47,177 bases of DNA, taken from OFTM10 sp964196195 (GTDB lineage Bacteria > Actinomycetota > Acidimicrobiia > Acidimicrobiales > Aldehydirespiratoraceae). Below the pieces are notes generated by a model. It was given only the letters and a program-made list of their open reading frames with translations, was not told the origin of the DNA and made no database searches. The number at the start of each line of letters is the position of its first letter. Positions within the stretch are counted from its first letter, which is position 1. The translations under genes and the position numbers were made by a program. The stretch covers positions 1 through 47,177 of the forward strand of contig CAXMSE010000052.1 of NCBI GenBank assembly GCA_964196195.1, in the 5' to 3' direction. Shown here piece by piece: positions 7,299-16,075 of this stretch.

Positions 7299-9680
7299 AT
7301 GTCGTCCACCCCTGAACCATCGCCCGATGCCGAGAGCGTTCTGGAGGCCAGGGCCCCTGCGTTCTCGATTCAGGAGGCTGAAGAGTTCGCGCTGCAGGCC
7401 TTCGACGTGAAGGCGTCCGCTCGGCTGCTGGTCAGCGAACGCGACCAGAACTTCCGGCTGAGCGGCGACGACGGAAGCGAGTGGGTCCTCAAGTTTGCGA
7501 ACCCCGCCGAGAGCCCGGCGTTGTTGGACATGCAGACCCAGGCCCTGTTGCATATCGCCGAGGTCGACCCGGGTCTGGCAGTTCCGCGCGTGGTGGCGAC
7601 ACCGGATGGCGCCAATTTCGCGGAGATCCACGGGCCAGACGGACAGCGCAGCATCGCTCGAGTGCTCAGCTACCTTCCCGGCCAACTTCTCGAGGACGCC
7701 ACGGTGCACCCGGTGTTGATGCGAGAAGTGGGGGCAGTGGCCGCGCGACTCGCTCGGGCCTTGCGAAGTTTCTTTCATCCCGCTGCACGCCACGAGTTGC
7801 TGTGGGACCTCACCCAGGCCTCCGGGCTCCTCACCCGAACCCACCACATCGAAGATGTCGGCCGCCGGAACCTCGTGGAGAGGGTTCTCCGGCATTTCGA
7901 AGCAGAGGTGCTGCCCCTGCTGAGCCAGCAGCGGTCTCAGGTCATCCACAATGACGTGAGCGAGATGAACACCCTGGTCGATGCAGGGAGGGTGACCGGA
8001 GTCATCGACTTCGGCGATCTCATTCACGCGCCACTGATCTGTGACCTCGCGGTGCCGGTCTCCGAGCTGATCGTCGCTCACCCCGACCCGATCGCGGTCG
8101 CGGCGGAGATCGCCGCGGGGTACCACGCCATCACGCCTCTGGAGGACGATGAGCTAGGGCTGATTTTCGATCTCGCCGCAACCCGATGCGCCATGTCGGT
8201 TGCAGTCGCGAACTGGCGGGTCTGCGACCACCCCGAGAACTCCGAGTACATCATGTCGGGCGTGGAAGGAACGGCCGAGTTGCTCGGCCAGATGCAGGAG
8301 TGGGGAGGCGAGGCGATGTCTGCCGGCATTCGCCGCGCCTGTGCTATGCCCATTTCAATAGCCGTGCCCGATGTTGCTCGGATCACGAGCGACGAGAACG
8401 GCACGGAGGCTTTGCTGGAGCGGCGGCACCGACATCTGGCGCCGGGCTTGGAGCTCTCCTACGACGATCCTCTCCACCTGGTGCGGGGCGAGGCGGTGTG
8501 GCTCATCGACGCGGATGGACGTTCTCATCTCGATGCCTACAACAACGTGCCCCAAGTCGGACACTGTCACCCCACCGTGGTTCGCGCCATCGCCCGACAA
8601 GCGGCGACCCTCAACACCAATACTCGATACTTGTACGAGCCTGTGGTCGACTACGCCGATCGTCTCACCGCCACCCTGCCCGCTGAGCTCTCGGTGTGCA
8701 TGTTTGTCTGCTCCGGTAGCGAGGCCAACGACCTCGCCTGGCGCCTCGCCAAGGCGCACACCCGACAGGCCGGCGCGATCGTGATGGAGCACGCATATCA
8801 CGGCACCACCGACGCGATCTTCGAACTCTCCCCCGCCGAACACGGCGAAGGGCGCCCTCTGGCCGACCATGTGGCAACGGCGCCCGCGCCCGATGGCTAC
8901 CGGGGAGAGTTCCGCAGAGACGATTCCCTCTTCGCTGCACGCTACGCGGCGTATGTGGACGACGCGATCACGTCGCTGGACGATCGAGGGCTTTCTCCCG
9001 CCGCGTTCTATCTCGATCTGATCCTGGCCAGCAACGGCATCCTGGTTCCGCCCCCTGGCTACCTGCCGGCAGTGTTCGAGAAAGTTCGGTCCGCGGGAGG
9101 GGTTTGCGTGGCCGATGAGGTGCAGTCGGGTTTCGGTCGCACCGGCAACCATTTCTGGGGTTTCGCGGCTCATGGCGTGGTGCCAGACATCGTCACTCTC
9201 GGAAAGCCCATCGGCAACGGGTTCTCGATGGCGGCGGTGGTGACCACACCGGCCATCGCGGCGTCGTTGGCCGCCGAGAGCGAATTCTTCAGCACCACAG
9301 GCGGCAACCCCGTGGCGTGTGCCGCGGGGCTCGCGGTGCTCGACGTGTTGGAGCAAGAGGGGCTGCAGGAGAACGCGGCCCAGGTCGGGGGCCGACTTCG
9401 ACACCGGATCGAAGAGCTTGCACACCATCACGCGCTGATCGGCGATGTGCGCGGGGCCGGTCTCTTCATCGGAGTGGAACTGGTCCGAGACCGTTCAACT
9501 CTTGAGCCGGCGACGAGCGAGACCGCTGCGGTGGCGAATCGGATGCGGGAGTTGGGGGTGCTCGTAGGGGTTGCGGGGCCCGCCGCGAACGTGTTGAAGA
9601 TTCGCCCTCCGTTGGTGTTCGACGACAACCACGCCAAGCAACTCACCGCCGCACTGGATCAGGCACTACACACGATCTAG
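7299..9680 (+). CDS. Fusion of APH-type kinase and class III aminotransferase/phospho-lyase
   Basis: About 793 residues joining two enzymes. Residues about 20-340 form an aminoglycoside-phosphotransferase/choline-kinase fold: catalytic loop VIHNDVSEMNTL (about 214-225) and metal-binding Asp in VIDFGDL. Residues about 365-793 are a fold-type I PLP enzyme of the class III (ornithine/AGXT2) group: VCSGSEAND, VADEVQSGFGRTG, the PLP Lys in TLGKPIGNGF (Lys636) and TTGGNPVACAAG. Related fusions elsewhere carry an M23 domain between the parts, which is absent here. The relatives of the second half include ethanolamine-phosphate phospho-lyase, so the kinase may phosphorylate an amino-alcohol that the lyase then cleaves (inference). 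ATG 7299 is preferred over TTG 7284. Confidence 0.85.
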   Translation: MSSTPEPSPDAESVLEARAPAFSIQEAEEFALQAFDVKASARLLVSERDQNFRLSGDDGSEWVLKFANPAESPALLDMQTQALLHIAEVDPGLAVPRVVATPDGANFAEIHGPDGQRSIARVLSYLPGQLLEDATVHPVLMREVGAVAARLARALRSFFHPAARHELLWDLTQASGLLTRTHHIEDVGRRNLVERVLRHFEAEVLPLLSQQRSQVIHNDVSEMNTLVDAGRVTGVIDFGDLIHAPLICDLAVPVSELIVAHPDPIAVAAEIAAGYHAITPLEDDELGLIFDLAATRCAMSVAVANWRVCDHPENSEYIMSGVEGTAELLGQMQEWGGEAMSAGIRRACAMPISIAVPDVARITSDENGTEALLERRHRHLAPGLELSYDDPLHLVRGEAVWLIDADGRSHLDAYNNVPQVGHCHPTVVRAIARQAATLNTNTRYLYEPVVDYADRLTATLPAELSVCMFVCSGSEANDLAWRLAKAHTRQAGAIVMEHAYHGTTDAIFELSPAEHGEGRPLADHVATAPAPDGYRGEFRRDDSLFAARYAAYVDDAITSLDDRGLSPAAFYLDLILASNGILVPPPGYLPAVFEKVRSAGGVCVADEVQSGFGRTGNHFWGFAAHGVVPDIVTLGKPIGNGFSMAAVVTTPAIAASLAAESEFFSTTGGNPVACAAGLAVLDVLEQEGLQENAAQVGGRLRHRIEELAHHHALIGDVRGAGLFIGVELVRDRSTLEPATSETAAVANRMRELGVLVGVAGPAANVLKIRPPLVFDDNHAKQLTAALDQALHTI

Positions 9681-9753
9681 CGGACCCTCCAGCGACCCCA
9701 AGCCAGCTATCACGAAGCCTCAGACCGCGGCGCCAACACCGATCCGGTGCCCG

Positions 9754-10986
9754 TCAGGTGGGAACCCAGACCTCTGTGCCGGTCTCGTCACTTCCAGTCT
9801 CGCCCCAGCGCCCGACGAGCGTTCCCTCTTCGGTGAGCCGCCACAGACCGGTGCCCTGCACCGGCGCGGAGAAGGTGGTATCGAGGGCACCCTCGCGAAG
9901 CGTGGCGCTGCCGGTGAACTCGGAGTCGCCGATGACCCACGTGACGTCGAGCGTGCCGTCGCCCGCGAGCACAAGCTGGACCTCGCCCGAGTACCCCAGG
10001 TTGGGCCGACCGGGGTTGGTGCCCTGGAGGATGTAGCTCCCGGCGACCTCGTCGAGAGCAGTGATCGCACGGGTGGCCGCACAGGTCTGAGATTCCACGG
10101 CGACCCATTGGATGAGCGCCACCAGCCCGCCGACCCCGCCCAAGCCGGAGATCGTGGTGGCGATGATGGGCACCATGAGCTCGTCGTTGACCATGGCCAG
10201 CACGCAGTCGACGAAAGGCTCGTCGACCTCGGCTTCTTCGCCCTGAGCGAGGTCGATCCCTTCAAGAACCGCTGAGCGGTAGAACTCAGCGACCGCCGGC
10301 GTGCAGGCCACGAATTTACGGGCGACGTCCTCGGCCTCGCCAATACCGACGACGAACGGTGACGGCGACTCATCGACCAAGGCGTCAGCCAGCATCGTGA
10401 CCGTGACACCCTGCGCCGCCTTCGCCATGCAGTCGATCTCGGCATCGGTCAACTCGATGCCCGATGCGTCTGACAGCGACGTAGCGACGACCGTCGAGAT
10501 CGCAGGGACACAGACGACGAGGGCCTCGGCCAGCCCGCCCGCTCGGGCGGTCTCGACCTCGGGGTTACCGTCGACGAAAACCGCGCCTGCCTCGACAGGA
10601 TCGCCGAGTCCTTTGACCCACTCGAGGCCCATCTGCTCAACGACCGCGTCGCCGACACAGCGTGCCTCGGCCTCGTTCGCATCGGGCCCACCATCGTCGT
10701 TGAGTACTGCCGAGGCGATCGCAGCCGCATACTCTTCGGCTTCCGCGGCGCTGCCATTGGCATCAGTCGCCGCGACCTCTTCGGCATCAGTCGCCGCGTC
10801 CTCTTCGACCTCTGTGCCGTCAGCCTCCTCAGTGTCGGAGGTCGACCCCTGCCCAGGGTCGTCGATCTCCGCGCCTACTCCACCGTCGGACTCATCGGCC
10901 AGCTGTCCAGTGCCCGGGTCGTCGCCAGACTCGCCGCATGCCGCGGCAGCCACCGCTACCACCACGAGAACCAGTAACCGTCGCAC
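9754..10986 (-). CDS. Lipoprotein with three Cys-bounded helical repeats, unknown function
   Basis: 410 residues, GTG start. Lipobox VAVAAAAC (Cys about 17) is followed by an acidic, Glu/Asp/Ala-rich linker to about residue 88. Then come three units of about 50-60 residues, each opened by [E/D]-x-x-C or a similar Cys and closed by a second Cys: EARCVGDAVV...VVCVP, EIDCMAKAAQ...FVACTP, FVDCVLAMVN...SQTCAA. The paired Cys suggest one disulfide per unit. The last about 95 residues (LGYSGEVQLVLAGDGTLDV to TEVWVPT) look like a small beta-barrel. The repeat resembles helical repeats in other acidimicrobial lipoproteins, but I cannot name a family or function. It converges on the fusion gene before it. 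Confidence 0.75.
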   Translation of the reverse strand: MRRLLVLVVVAVAAAACGESGDDPGTGQLADESDGGVGAEIDDPGQGSTSDTEEADGTEVEEDAATDAEEVAATDANGSAAEAEEYAAAIASAVLNDDGGPDANEAEARCVGDAVVEQMGLEWVKGLGDPVEAGAVFVDGNPEVETARAGGLAEALVVCVPAISTVVATSLSDASGIELTDAEIDCMAKAAQGVTVTMLADALVDESPSPFVVGIGEAEDVARKFVACTPAVAEFYRSAVLEGIDLAQGEEAEVDEPFVDCVLAMVNDELMVPIIATTISGLGGVGGLVALIQWVAVESQTCAATRAITALDEVAGSYILQGTNPGRPNLGYSGEVQLVLAGDGTLDVTWVIGDSEFTGSATLREGALDTTFSAPVQGTGLWRLTEEGTLVGRWGETGSDETGTEVWVPT

Positions 10987-11035
10987 GGCACCCCCGTCGA
11001 AAAGCTACTCCACTTTCACACGGGCAGTTCGGCGA

Positions 11036-11509
11036 CTAGGCCGGGCGGAACAGGGCGCGCATGATGACCTTGCCGATGCGGCGCATGATGGCCTGGCGGC
11101 GCTCTTCTTCTTCATCATCGATCACAAGATGCAGGAAGGTGGCCCGCAGCCGCCACGCCAGCAGGCCGTCGGTGAGCACCTGGTCGCCGACCACCACTAT
11201 CGGTAGACGGCTTCCCCGCAGGCCGAGCCGACGCTTGGTGGTCCACGGCTTGTTGCCCCGGCTCACCATTCGGTCGACCCCGCGCTGTGGTCCGTTGGTG
11301 AGCGCGATGACCCGGCCGACAGTGGAGCAGCACTCGCAACGATCGATGGCGGCATCGACCAGCAAGGCAAAGTCCCCGAGCGCGCAGCCTTGCGGGGCGA
11401 GGGTGTTGTCGACATCGAAGATGACCACGTTCTCGTCGTGGGTCGACTCAACGAAGGCCATCACGTCGTCGAGCGACTGGACATCGTGGATCGGAATCCG
11501 ACCGAGCAT
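11036..11509 (-). CDS. HAD-superfamily phosphatase, YqeG (IIIA) type
   Basis: 157 residues. The nucleophile loop VVIFDVDNTLAP (Asp32 and Asp34) is intact, motif II is IALTNGPQ, and the C-terminal VVVGDQVLTDGLLAWR is the acidic motif of subclass IIIA enzymes. YqeG-type HAD proteins are small cytosolic phosphatases; a phosphatidylglycerophosphate role is known for some relatives, but none can be assigned here. A GGAGG site lies just upstream of ATG 11509; a GTG three bases earlier is also in frame. Confidence 0.8.
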   Translation of the reverse strand: MLGRIPIHDVQSLDDVMAFVESTHDENVVIFDVDNTLAPQGCALGDFALLVDAAIDRCECCSTVGRVIALTNGPQRGVDRMVSRGNKPWTTKRRLGLRGSRLPIVVVGDQVLTDGLLAWRLRATFLHLVIDDEEEERRQAIMRRIGKVIMRALFRPA

Positions 11510-11566
11510 CACACCTCCACTGGACGCCTACCAGGCTACTGATGCCGGCCTACTCTCGCGACCTGC

Positions 11567-11779
11567 TCAGCCGGTCTGTTCGCGGGCCTTGCGAAGTGCA
11601 AAGAAGGCGGCGACCGCTACCGCGTCGATGAGGTAGCTGGCGCCTACGTAGCCCGCGAAGAACACGATCTCAGCGATGGCGATGATGAGGCCTGCCACCA
11701 CCCACTGGACGATCCTTGCCCGCGGCCAGTTCGAGTTTTCTTCGACCTGAACTCGCTCCTGAACGTTCTCAGCGACCAC
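11567..11779 (-). CDS. Small two-TM membrane protein
   Basis: 70 residues from a GTG start that is well placed behind a GGGAGG site (5 bases). A polar N-terminus (VAENVQERVQVEENSNWPRAR) precedes two TM helices (IVQWVVAGLIIAIAEIVFF and GASYLIDAVAVAAFFALR) separated by a tight turn. No family was recognised. It sits upstream of the HAD phosphatase gene in the same direction with a 57-base gap. Confidence 0.65.
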   Translation of the reverse strand: MVAENVQERVQVEENSNWPRARIVQWVVAGLIIAIAEIVFFAGYVGASYLIDAVAVAAFFALRKAREQTG

Positions 11780-11947
11780 GAGGGCCTCCCAGCATCATCG
11801 ATGACGCTGATCAATCGGCGCGGCATCGACCGGAGTTGAGTGCTCGTCGTTCAATGGTGAGGAACTCGACGATTCCGCCTTGTCGCGCAGAGCCGCTCAG
11901 GCTGAGAGCTGCTGCGCTCGAAGGCCGGCGCGGTTTTCGAATGACTC

Positions 11948-12607
11948 CTACGTGGGCTGTGGCACTACTCGAATGTACGGAAGGGGGGTCTGCCAGCCAT
12001 CGGGGTACTTCTCAGCGGCATCCGCGTCAGATACCGATGGGGCGATGATGACGTCTTCGCCTGGTTGCCAGTTGGCGGGTGTCGCGACCTGTTCGTAGGC
12101 GGTGAGCTGGCACGAGTCGAGCAGTCGCAGGATTTCCGCGAAATTGCGACCGGTGCTCATCGGATAGGTGAGAGTGGCCTTGATTTTCTTGTCGGGCCCG
12201 ATGATGAACACCGACCTTGCCGTTGCATTATCACCGGCTGTTCGACCCTCCGATGAGTTCCCGGCATCGGCGGGCAACATGTCGTAGAGCTTCACGACCT
12301 CGAGGTTGGGGTCGCCGATCAGGGGGTAGGTCACCGCGTGGCCCTGTGACGACTCGATGTCCTTGGACCACGCTTCGTGATCGCTCACGCCATCGACGCT
12401 GATCCCGATGATCTGACAGTTGCGGCTCTCGAACTCCGGTTTCAGCGCGGCGACGGCACCGAGTTCGGTCGTGCACACCGGGGTGAAATCCTTGGGGTGG
12501 GAGAAGAGCAGCGCCCAGCCGTCTCCAATCCAGTCGTGGAAACTGATCGTGCCGTGGGTCGTGTCGGCGGTGAAGTCCGGCGCGACATCGTTGATTCGCA
12601 GAGACAT
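11948..12607 (-). CDS. 1-Cys peroxiredoxin (Prx6 type)
   Basis: Cytosolic thiol peroxidase of 219 residues that reduces peroxides. The peroxidatic Cys is Cys45 in FTPVCTTELG, with the Prx6-type C-terminal extension (YEQVATPANWQPGEDVIIAP) and the typical LTYPMSTGRNFAEILRLLD. The length matches Prx6 (about 215-225). ATG 12607 follows a GAGGGG ribosome site. It stands alone between an upstream sulfurtransferase gene and a downstream gap of 168 bases. Confidence 0.93.
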   Translation of the reverse strand: MSLRINDVAPDFTADTTHGTISFHDWIGDGWALLFSHPKDFTPVCTTELGAVAALKPEFESRNCQIIGISVDGVSDHEAWSKDIESSQGHAVTYPLIGDPNLEVVKLYDMLPADAGNSSEGRTAGDNATARSVFIIGPDKKIKATLTYPMSTGRNFAEILRLLDSCQLTAYEQVATPANWQPGEDVIIAPSVSDADAAEKYPDGWQTPLPYIRVVPQPT

Positions 12608-12731
12608 GGGTCCCCTCCTCTGTCCGTTGTTGGTCGCACCCTAGGTCAGGATGGAAGACCAGTCACCCGGGTCTGTTCGGGATGGAGCGTTGCGGCGAGT
12701 GCAGGGCGGATCTGAGCCCTCGGCGATCTGC

Positions 12732-13568
12732 TCAGCGCTCCACCGGAAAACCGACGATGCTGCCCCACTCGGTCCAGCTGCCGTCGTACACCTTCACGTC
12801 GGGGTATCCGAGCATCTCGGTGAGCACGAACCAGCCCATCGATGCCCGGTGGCTGAGGCGGCAGTAGGTGACGACTTCGCGGTCGGGGGTCACTCCCTCG
12901 CTCTCGAACTCGGAGCGGAGTTCGGCCGTGGGTCTGAGTGTGCCGGTGTCGGTCAGGAGCCTCGAGTAGTGGAGGTGGCGGGCGCCGGGGATGCGGCCGT
13001 ACCGGTGGGCCCCGTGGTCGAATTCGATGAACGCGGGCGCCACTCGTTCTCCGGTGTACTCCTCCGGTGACCGCATGTCGACGAGGACCCGCTCGGGCAC
13101 GTCCAACCCGGCGCGTACGGCATCTCGACCGATTCGCGATGCGATCGCGACAGCCCCGGGGCTGACCGTGGCCGGCTCAGGGGTGATTATCTCGGTGGTA
13201 GTCGGACGCTGCTCGGCAGACCACGCCAGCCGGCCGCCATCGAGCAGGACCGTTCGCTCCGCGAAGCCGGTCATGGTCAACACCCAATAGGCATACGCGC
13301 CGAACTGCACGGGGTCGCCCACCACCACGATGGTGGTGTCATCGTCGACTCCGAGTCGGCCGAGTCGCTCTGCCATGACGTCGGGCGCCGGGAAGTCACG
13401 GTCGGTGTCGTGCCAGCAGAGGTCTTTCCAATAGGCGTATCGGGCGCCGGGGATGTGCCCGCTGAAGTAGGCCGCGCTTTCTCTGGGGTCGGCGGAGACT
13501 TCGATGATGGTCAGGTCGTCGTCGCCCAGCCTTTGCTCCAACCATGCGGTGGCAACGAGCCCGCTCAT
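12732..13568 (-). CDS. Sulfurtransferase, two rhodanese domains
   Basis: 278 residues with an inactive N-terminal rhodanese domain (about 1-130) and an active C-terminal one carrying the persulfide Cys in TYCRLSHRAS. It transfers sulfane sulfur from thiosulfate or mercaptopyruvate to cyanide or thiols; the six-residue loop CRLSHR is closer to thiosulfate sulfurtransferases (CRxGxR family) than to mercaptopyruvate types (CGxGxT). The frame is open upstream to 13742, but that stretch overlaps the promoter and start of the divergent DUF2237 gene. ATG 13568 (MSGLVATAW) is the likely start, with GGAAG 9 bases upstream. Confidence 0.88.
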   Translation of the reverse strand: MSGLVATAWLEQRLGDDDLTIIEVSADPRESAAYFSGHIPGARYAYWKDLCWHDTDRDFPAPDVMAERLGRLGVDDDTTIVVVGDPVQFGAYAYWVLTMTGFAERTVLLDGGRLAWSAEQRPTTTEIITPEPATVSPGAVAIASRIGRDAVRAGLDVPERVLVDMRSPEEYTGERVAPAFIEFDHGAHRYGRIPGARHLHYSRLLTDTGTLRPTAELRSEFESEGVTPDREVVTYCRLSHRASMGWFVLTEMLGYPDVKVYDGSWTEWGSIVGFPVER

Positions 13569-13719
13569 TCCTCGTCGCTTCCGCAGGCGATGAATAGCAG
13601 GGCCGGCACGGCCATTGGCACGACAAATCTTCCCATACGACAGACTAGGCCCGGCCGTGGTGGGGTGCCGTTGCACGTCGGGTCGCCTGATCAGGGCGCT
13701 GCCGGTCATACTTTCCTGC

Positions 13720-14133
13720 ATGAACGACTCACAGGCGCTCAACGTGTTGGGCGGTCAGCTCGAGGTGTGCGGCAACGATCCGGTGACGGGCTGGTTTCGC
13801 GACGGGTGCTGCAACACCGATGCCGGCGACGTCGGAAGCCACACGATCTGTGCCGTGGTCAGCCGCGAGTTCCTCGATCACCAGGCCGGCATCGGTAACG
13901 ACCTCGCCACCCCGCACCCCGAGCAGGGGTTCGCAGGGCTCAACCCCGGCGACCGCTGGTGTGTGACGGCGGCCAACTGGCTGCGGGCCCACATAGATGG
14001 TGCGGCCTCTCCCGTCGTGCTCGCGGCGACCCACGAACTCGCCACCCGGATCGTGCCGCTCGATATCCTCAGCATCTACGCGGTAGACGTGCCCGGCGAC
14101 GCGGCATCCCTCGCCGCCGAGCCCGACTCCTGA
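13720..14133 (+). CDS. DUF2237 family protein
   Basis: 137 residues matching the DUF2237 pattern throughout: LNVLGGQLEVC, GWFRDGCCNTD, GSHTICAVV, GNDLATPHPEQGF, GLNPGDRWCV, ATHE. Several Cys and His are conserved, suggesting a metal site, but no function is established for the family. ATG 13720 is the start; in-frame codons upstream to 13615 fall in the divergent promoter region. It converges on the SDR gene with 15 bases between stops. Confidence 0.85.
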   Translation: MNDSQALNVLGGQLEVCGNDPVTGWFRDGCCNTDAGDVGSHTICAVVSREFLDHQAGIGNDLATPHPEQGFAGLNPGDRWCVTAANWLRAHIDGAASPVVLAATHELATRIVPLDILSIYAVDVPGDAASLAAEPDS

Positions 14134-14148
14134 GGACCGAGGCCCGGA

Positions 14149-15192
14149 TCAGGCGATACCCCCGACGTCCTTGTCGGTGAGGTGCCCGGTGGCGTGCATC
14201 CAGGTGATGGTGTCGCGAACCGTGTCCTTCCAACCGTGGGAGGGCACACCGAAGTCGTCTTGGGCGGGGGCCCACCCGTAGGTGACGTGATTGTTGGCGG
14301 CACCATCCAGCATCATCTTGACCGACTCGTCGGTGACGGCCAGCTTCTTGCCGGTGAGCCTGGCCAGCCCGTCGAACATCTTCCCGGAGGCCACGAACAC
14401 GAAGCTTGGAGCGTCGCGCAGCTTGATCTTGCGCCCCGTGATCTCTTCGAGGTGTGTCCAGAGGTCGGCCATGGCGATCGGCTCACCGGGCACCAGATAC
14501 CGCGAGTGTGAGCCCCCATCCACTGCTCCGGCGCAAACTATGGCCACGTCACGCACATCGACGATGGGAACGCTGGCGCCCTTGGGCGAGATGGGGATCT
14601 TTCCTTTCAGCGCGTCGCGCAGAACGCCCTGTGAGTCACTCAGCTCGGGATTGGGGTCGTTCGGGCCGAGAACCCCTCCGGGATAAACGCTCACCACGGG
14701 CGCACCGCCGGCGACAGCGGCCCGTGCCACCTTCTCTGCGGCGATCTTGCTCTCGGTGTAGGGCCCAAGTCCCGCGGACAAGGGGGTGTCAGCGTCGATG
14801 TGATCTGCGGATGCGGGGACGTAGACGCCCATGGTCGACACATATACGACCTTGGCCAACTCGAGCTCTCCGGCCAGAGAGATGATTGTGTCGACGGAGC
14901 CCGGATTCAGCTCGGCCATCGTCTTGGCGTCGTTGGGGTTGAGGCTGAAGATCGCGGCGACATGAACGACGCTGTCCACTCCTTCGAGCCCGGCCTTGAG
15001 CGCTGAGGCATCATTCAGATCGGCCTCGACGATGTCGATGCTGTCGTCTTCACCGAGTCCATGCATCTCCAGCGCGGTGCCGGCCTTGGCGACGTTTCGC
15101 ACCAGGCATCGCACCTTGTGGCCCTTGTGCCGTAGTGCGGCCACGACGTGTGACCCTATGAATCCCGATGCTCCCGTGACCGCTACGTACAT
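14149..15192 (-). CDS. Extended SDR reductase/epimerase, dihydroflavonol-reductase-like
   Basis: 347 residues. The N-terminal Rossmann motif TGASGFIGSH binds NAD(P), and an Arg in the second strand (CLVRN) points to NADP. The catalytic YxxxK is YTESK, with the active Ser in YVSTMGVY. HVAAIFS fits the dihydroflavonol-4-reductase/3-beta-HSD branch. Substrate is unknown. It begins 12 bases from the divergent membrane-anchored protein gene, so both share a very compact promoter region. Confidence 0.88.
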   Translation of the reverse strand: MYVAVTGASGFIGSHVVAALRHKGHKVRCLVRNVAKAGTALEMHGLGEDDSIDIVEADLNDASALKAGLEGVDSVVHVAAIFSLNPNDAKTMAELNPGSVDTIISLAGELELAKVVYVSTMGVYVPASADHIDADTPLSAGLGPYTESKIAAEKVARAAVAGGAPVVSVYPGGVLGPNDPNPELSDSQGVLRDALKGKIPISPKGASVPIVDVRDVAIVCAGAVDGGSHSRYLVPGEPIAMADLWTHLEEITGRKIKLRDAPSFVFVASGKMFDGLARLTGKKLAVTDESVKMMLDGAANNHVTYGWAPAQDDFGVPSHGWKDTVRDTITWMHATGHLTDKDVGGIA

Positions 15193-15204
15193 TGTTCGCC
15201 CCCG

Positions 15205-15957
15205 GTGAAAGAACCGAAGCTAGTCGGCGCGTCGTCGATGAGGATCCGATGCGTTTCTCACCGACGGGTTGAACTGTGTACGCCCATCAACCGATTCGAG
15301 CCGCCCCAGACTTTCACGCCGGTCGACATGCCCGCCTTCTACTTCCGGTCGGGCGACATCGTGGCCATCGCCATCGACAGCGAGGCCCTCTTCGCTTTCA
15401 TGGAGGCGGCGGGCACAACCGACACGGCATCTCCTGCTTCGGGCGAGACCAGCACCTTGCTGTACACCGGTGGCGACAGGTCGCGCTTCGCCCAGGCCCA
15501 GAATCGGCGGCTCGTCTATGGGCTGGCGGGCCACATCGCCCGTGCCTTGTTCACCCCGGGCCGTGTCAACCGCCTCGAGGCGCGCGACTCTGTGCTCCTC
15601 ACCCGCGTCGCGTCCACCTTGTTGGAGCTGGGCGTTCCGATTCCCGACGACATTCCGAGGGGCGAACCACTGATCGAGGACGATTCGGCGTTCGACGACG
15701 CAGAGGCCGACATCGACGAAGAGCTCGGTACCGGAGCCGGTCTCGCGACAACTACCGACGGCGAGGAAGGCTCTGGCGGCCTGCTGATCGGCGGCGGGCT
15801 CATTTCGCTTCTCATCGCTCTGGCTATTTGGGCGAAGGTCAAGAAGCGCACCGAGATCTCTGATCGGAAGAAGGCCAATAGGGCGGTTAAGAAGCGAGCG
15901 ACCAAGAGACGAGCGGCAAAGAAGGCTCCCCGACCGCGGCGGCCCGACGACAGCTAG
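15205..15957 (+). CDS. Single-pass membrane protein with basic tail, unknown function
   Basis: Up to 250 residues. The N-terminal part (YFRSGDIVAIAIDSEALFAFMEAAG, then STLLYTGGDRSRFAQAQNRRLVYGLAGHIARALFT) looks like a small folded domain. An acidic linker (IEDDSAFDDAEADIDEELG) leads to one TM helix (GGLLIGGGLISLLIALAIW, about residues 192-211), followed by a Lys/Arg-rich tail of about 38 residues that should lie in the cytoplasm. GTG 15205, ATG 15238 and ATG 15328 are all in frame and none has a clear ribosome site; ATG 15328 (MPAFYFRSGD) is attractive because the fold seems to begin there. Not recognised. Confidence 0.6.
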   Translation: MKEPKLVGASSMRIRCVSHRRVELCTPINRFEPPQTFTPVDMPAFYFRSGDIVAIAIDSEALFAFMEAAGTTDTASPASGETSTLLYTGGDRSRFAQAQNRRLVYGLAGHIARALFTPGRVNRLEARDSVLLTRVASTLLELGVPIPDDIPRGEPLIEDDSAFDDAEADIDEELGTGAGLATTTDGEEGSGGLLIGGGLISLLIALAIWAKVKKRTEISDRKKANRAVKKRATKRRAAKKAPRPRRPDDS

Positions 15958-16075
15958 CCCCGACCGCTCGGCTTGGACGACCACGGGAACTCGTCGATAC
16001 CTTTGACCTTCGACGCACTCGGCCTCGAGCCCATCCCTTCTCGGCCCCCACCTCACCTCTCTGAGGAGCCCTCCC

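Noticed and set aside
7107..8126. 339-codon minus-strand frame opposite the kinase domain
   Set aside because: The plus strand carries the HNDVSEMN and VIDFGD motifs; the minus frame has no recognisable domain.
9737..9749. Terminator hairpin between the convergent genes at 9.7 kb
   Set aside because: CACCG-ATC-CGGTG has only 5-base arms and no U-run; too weak to call.
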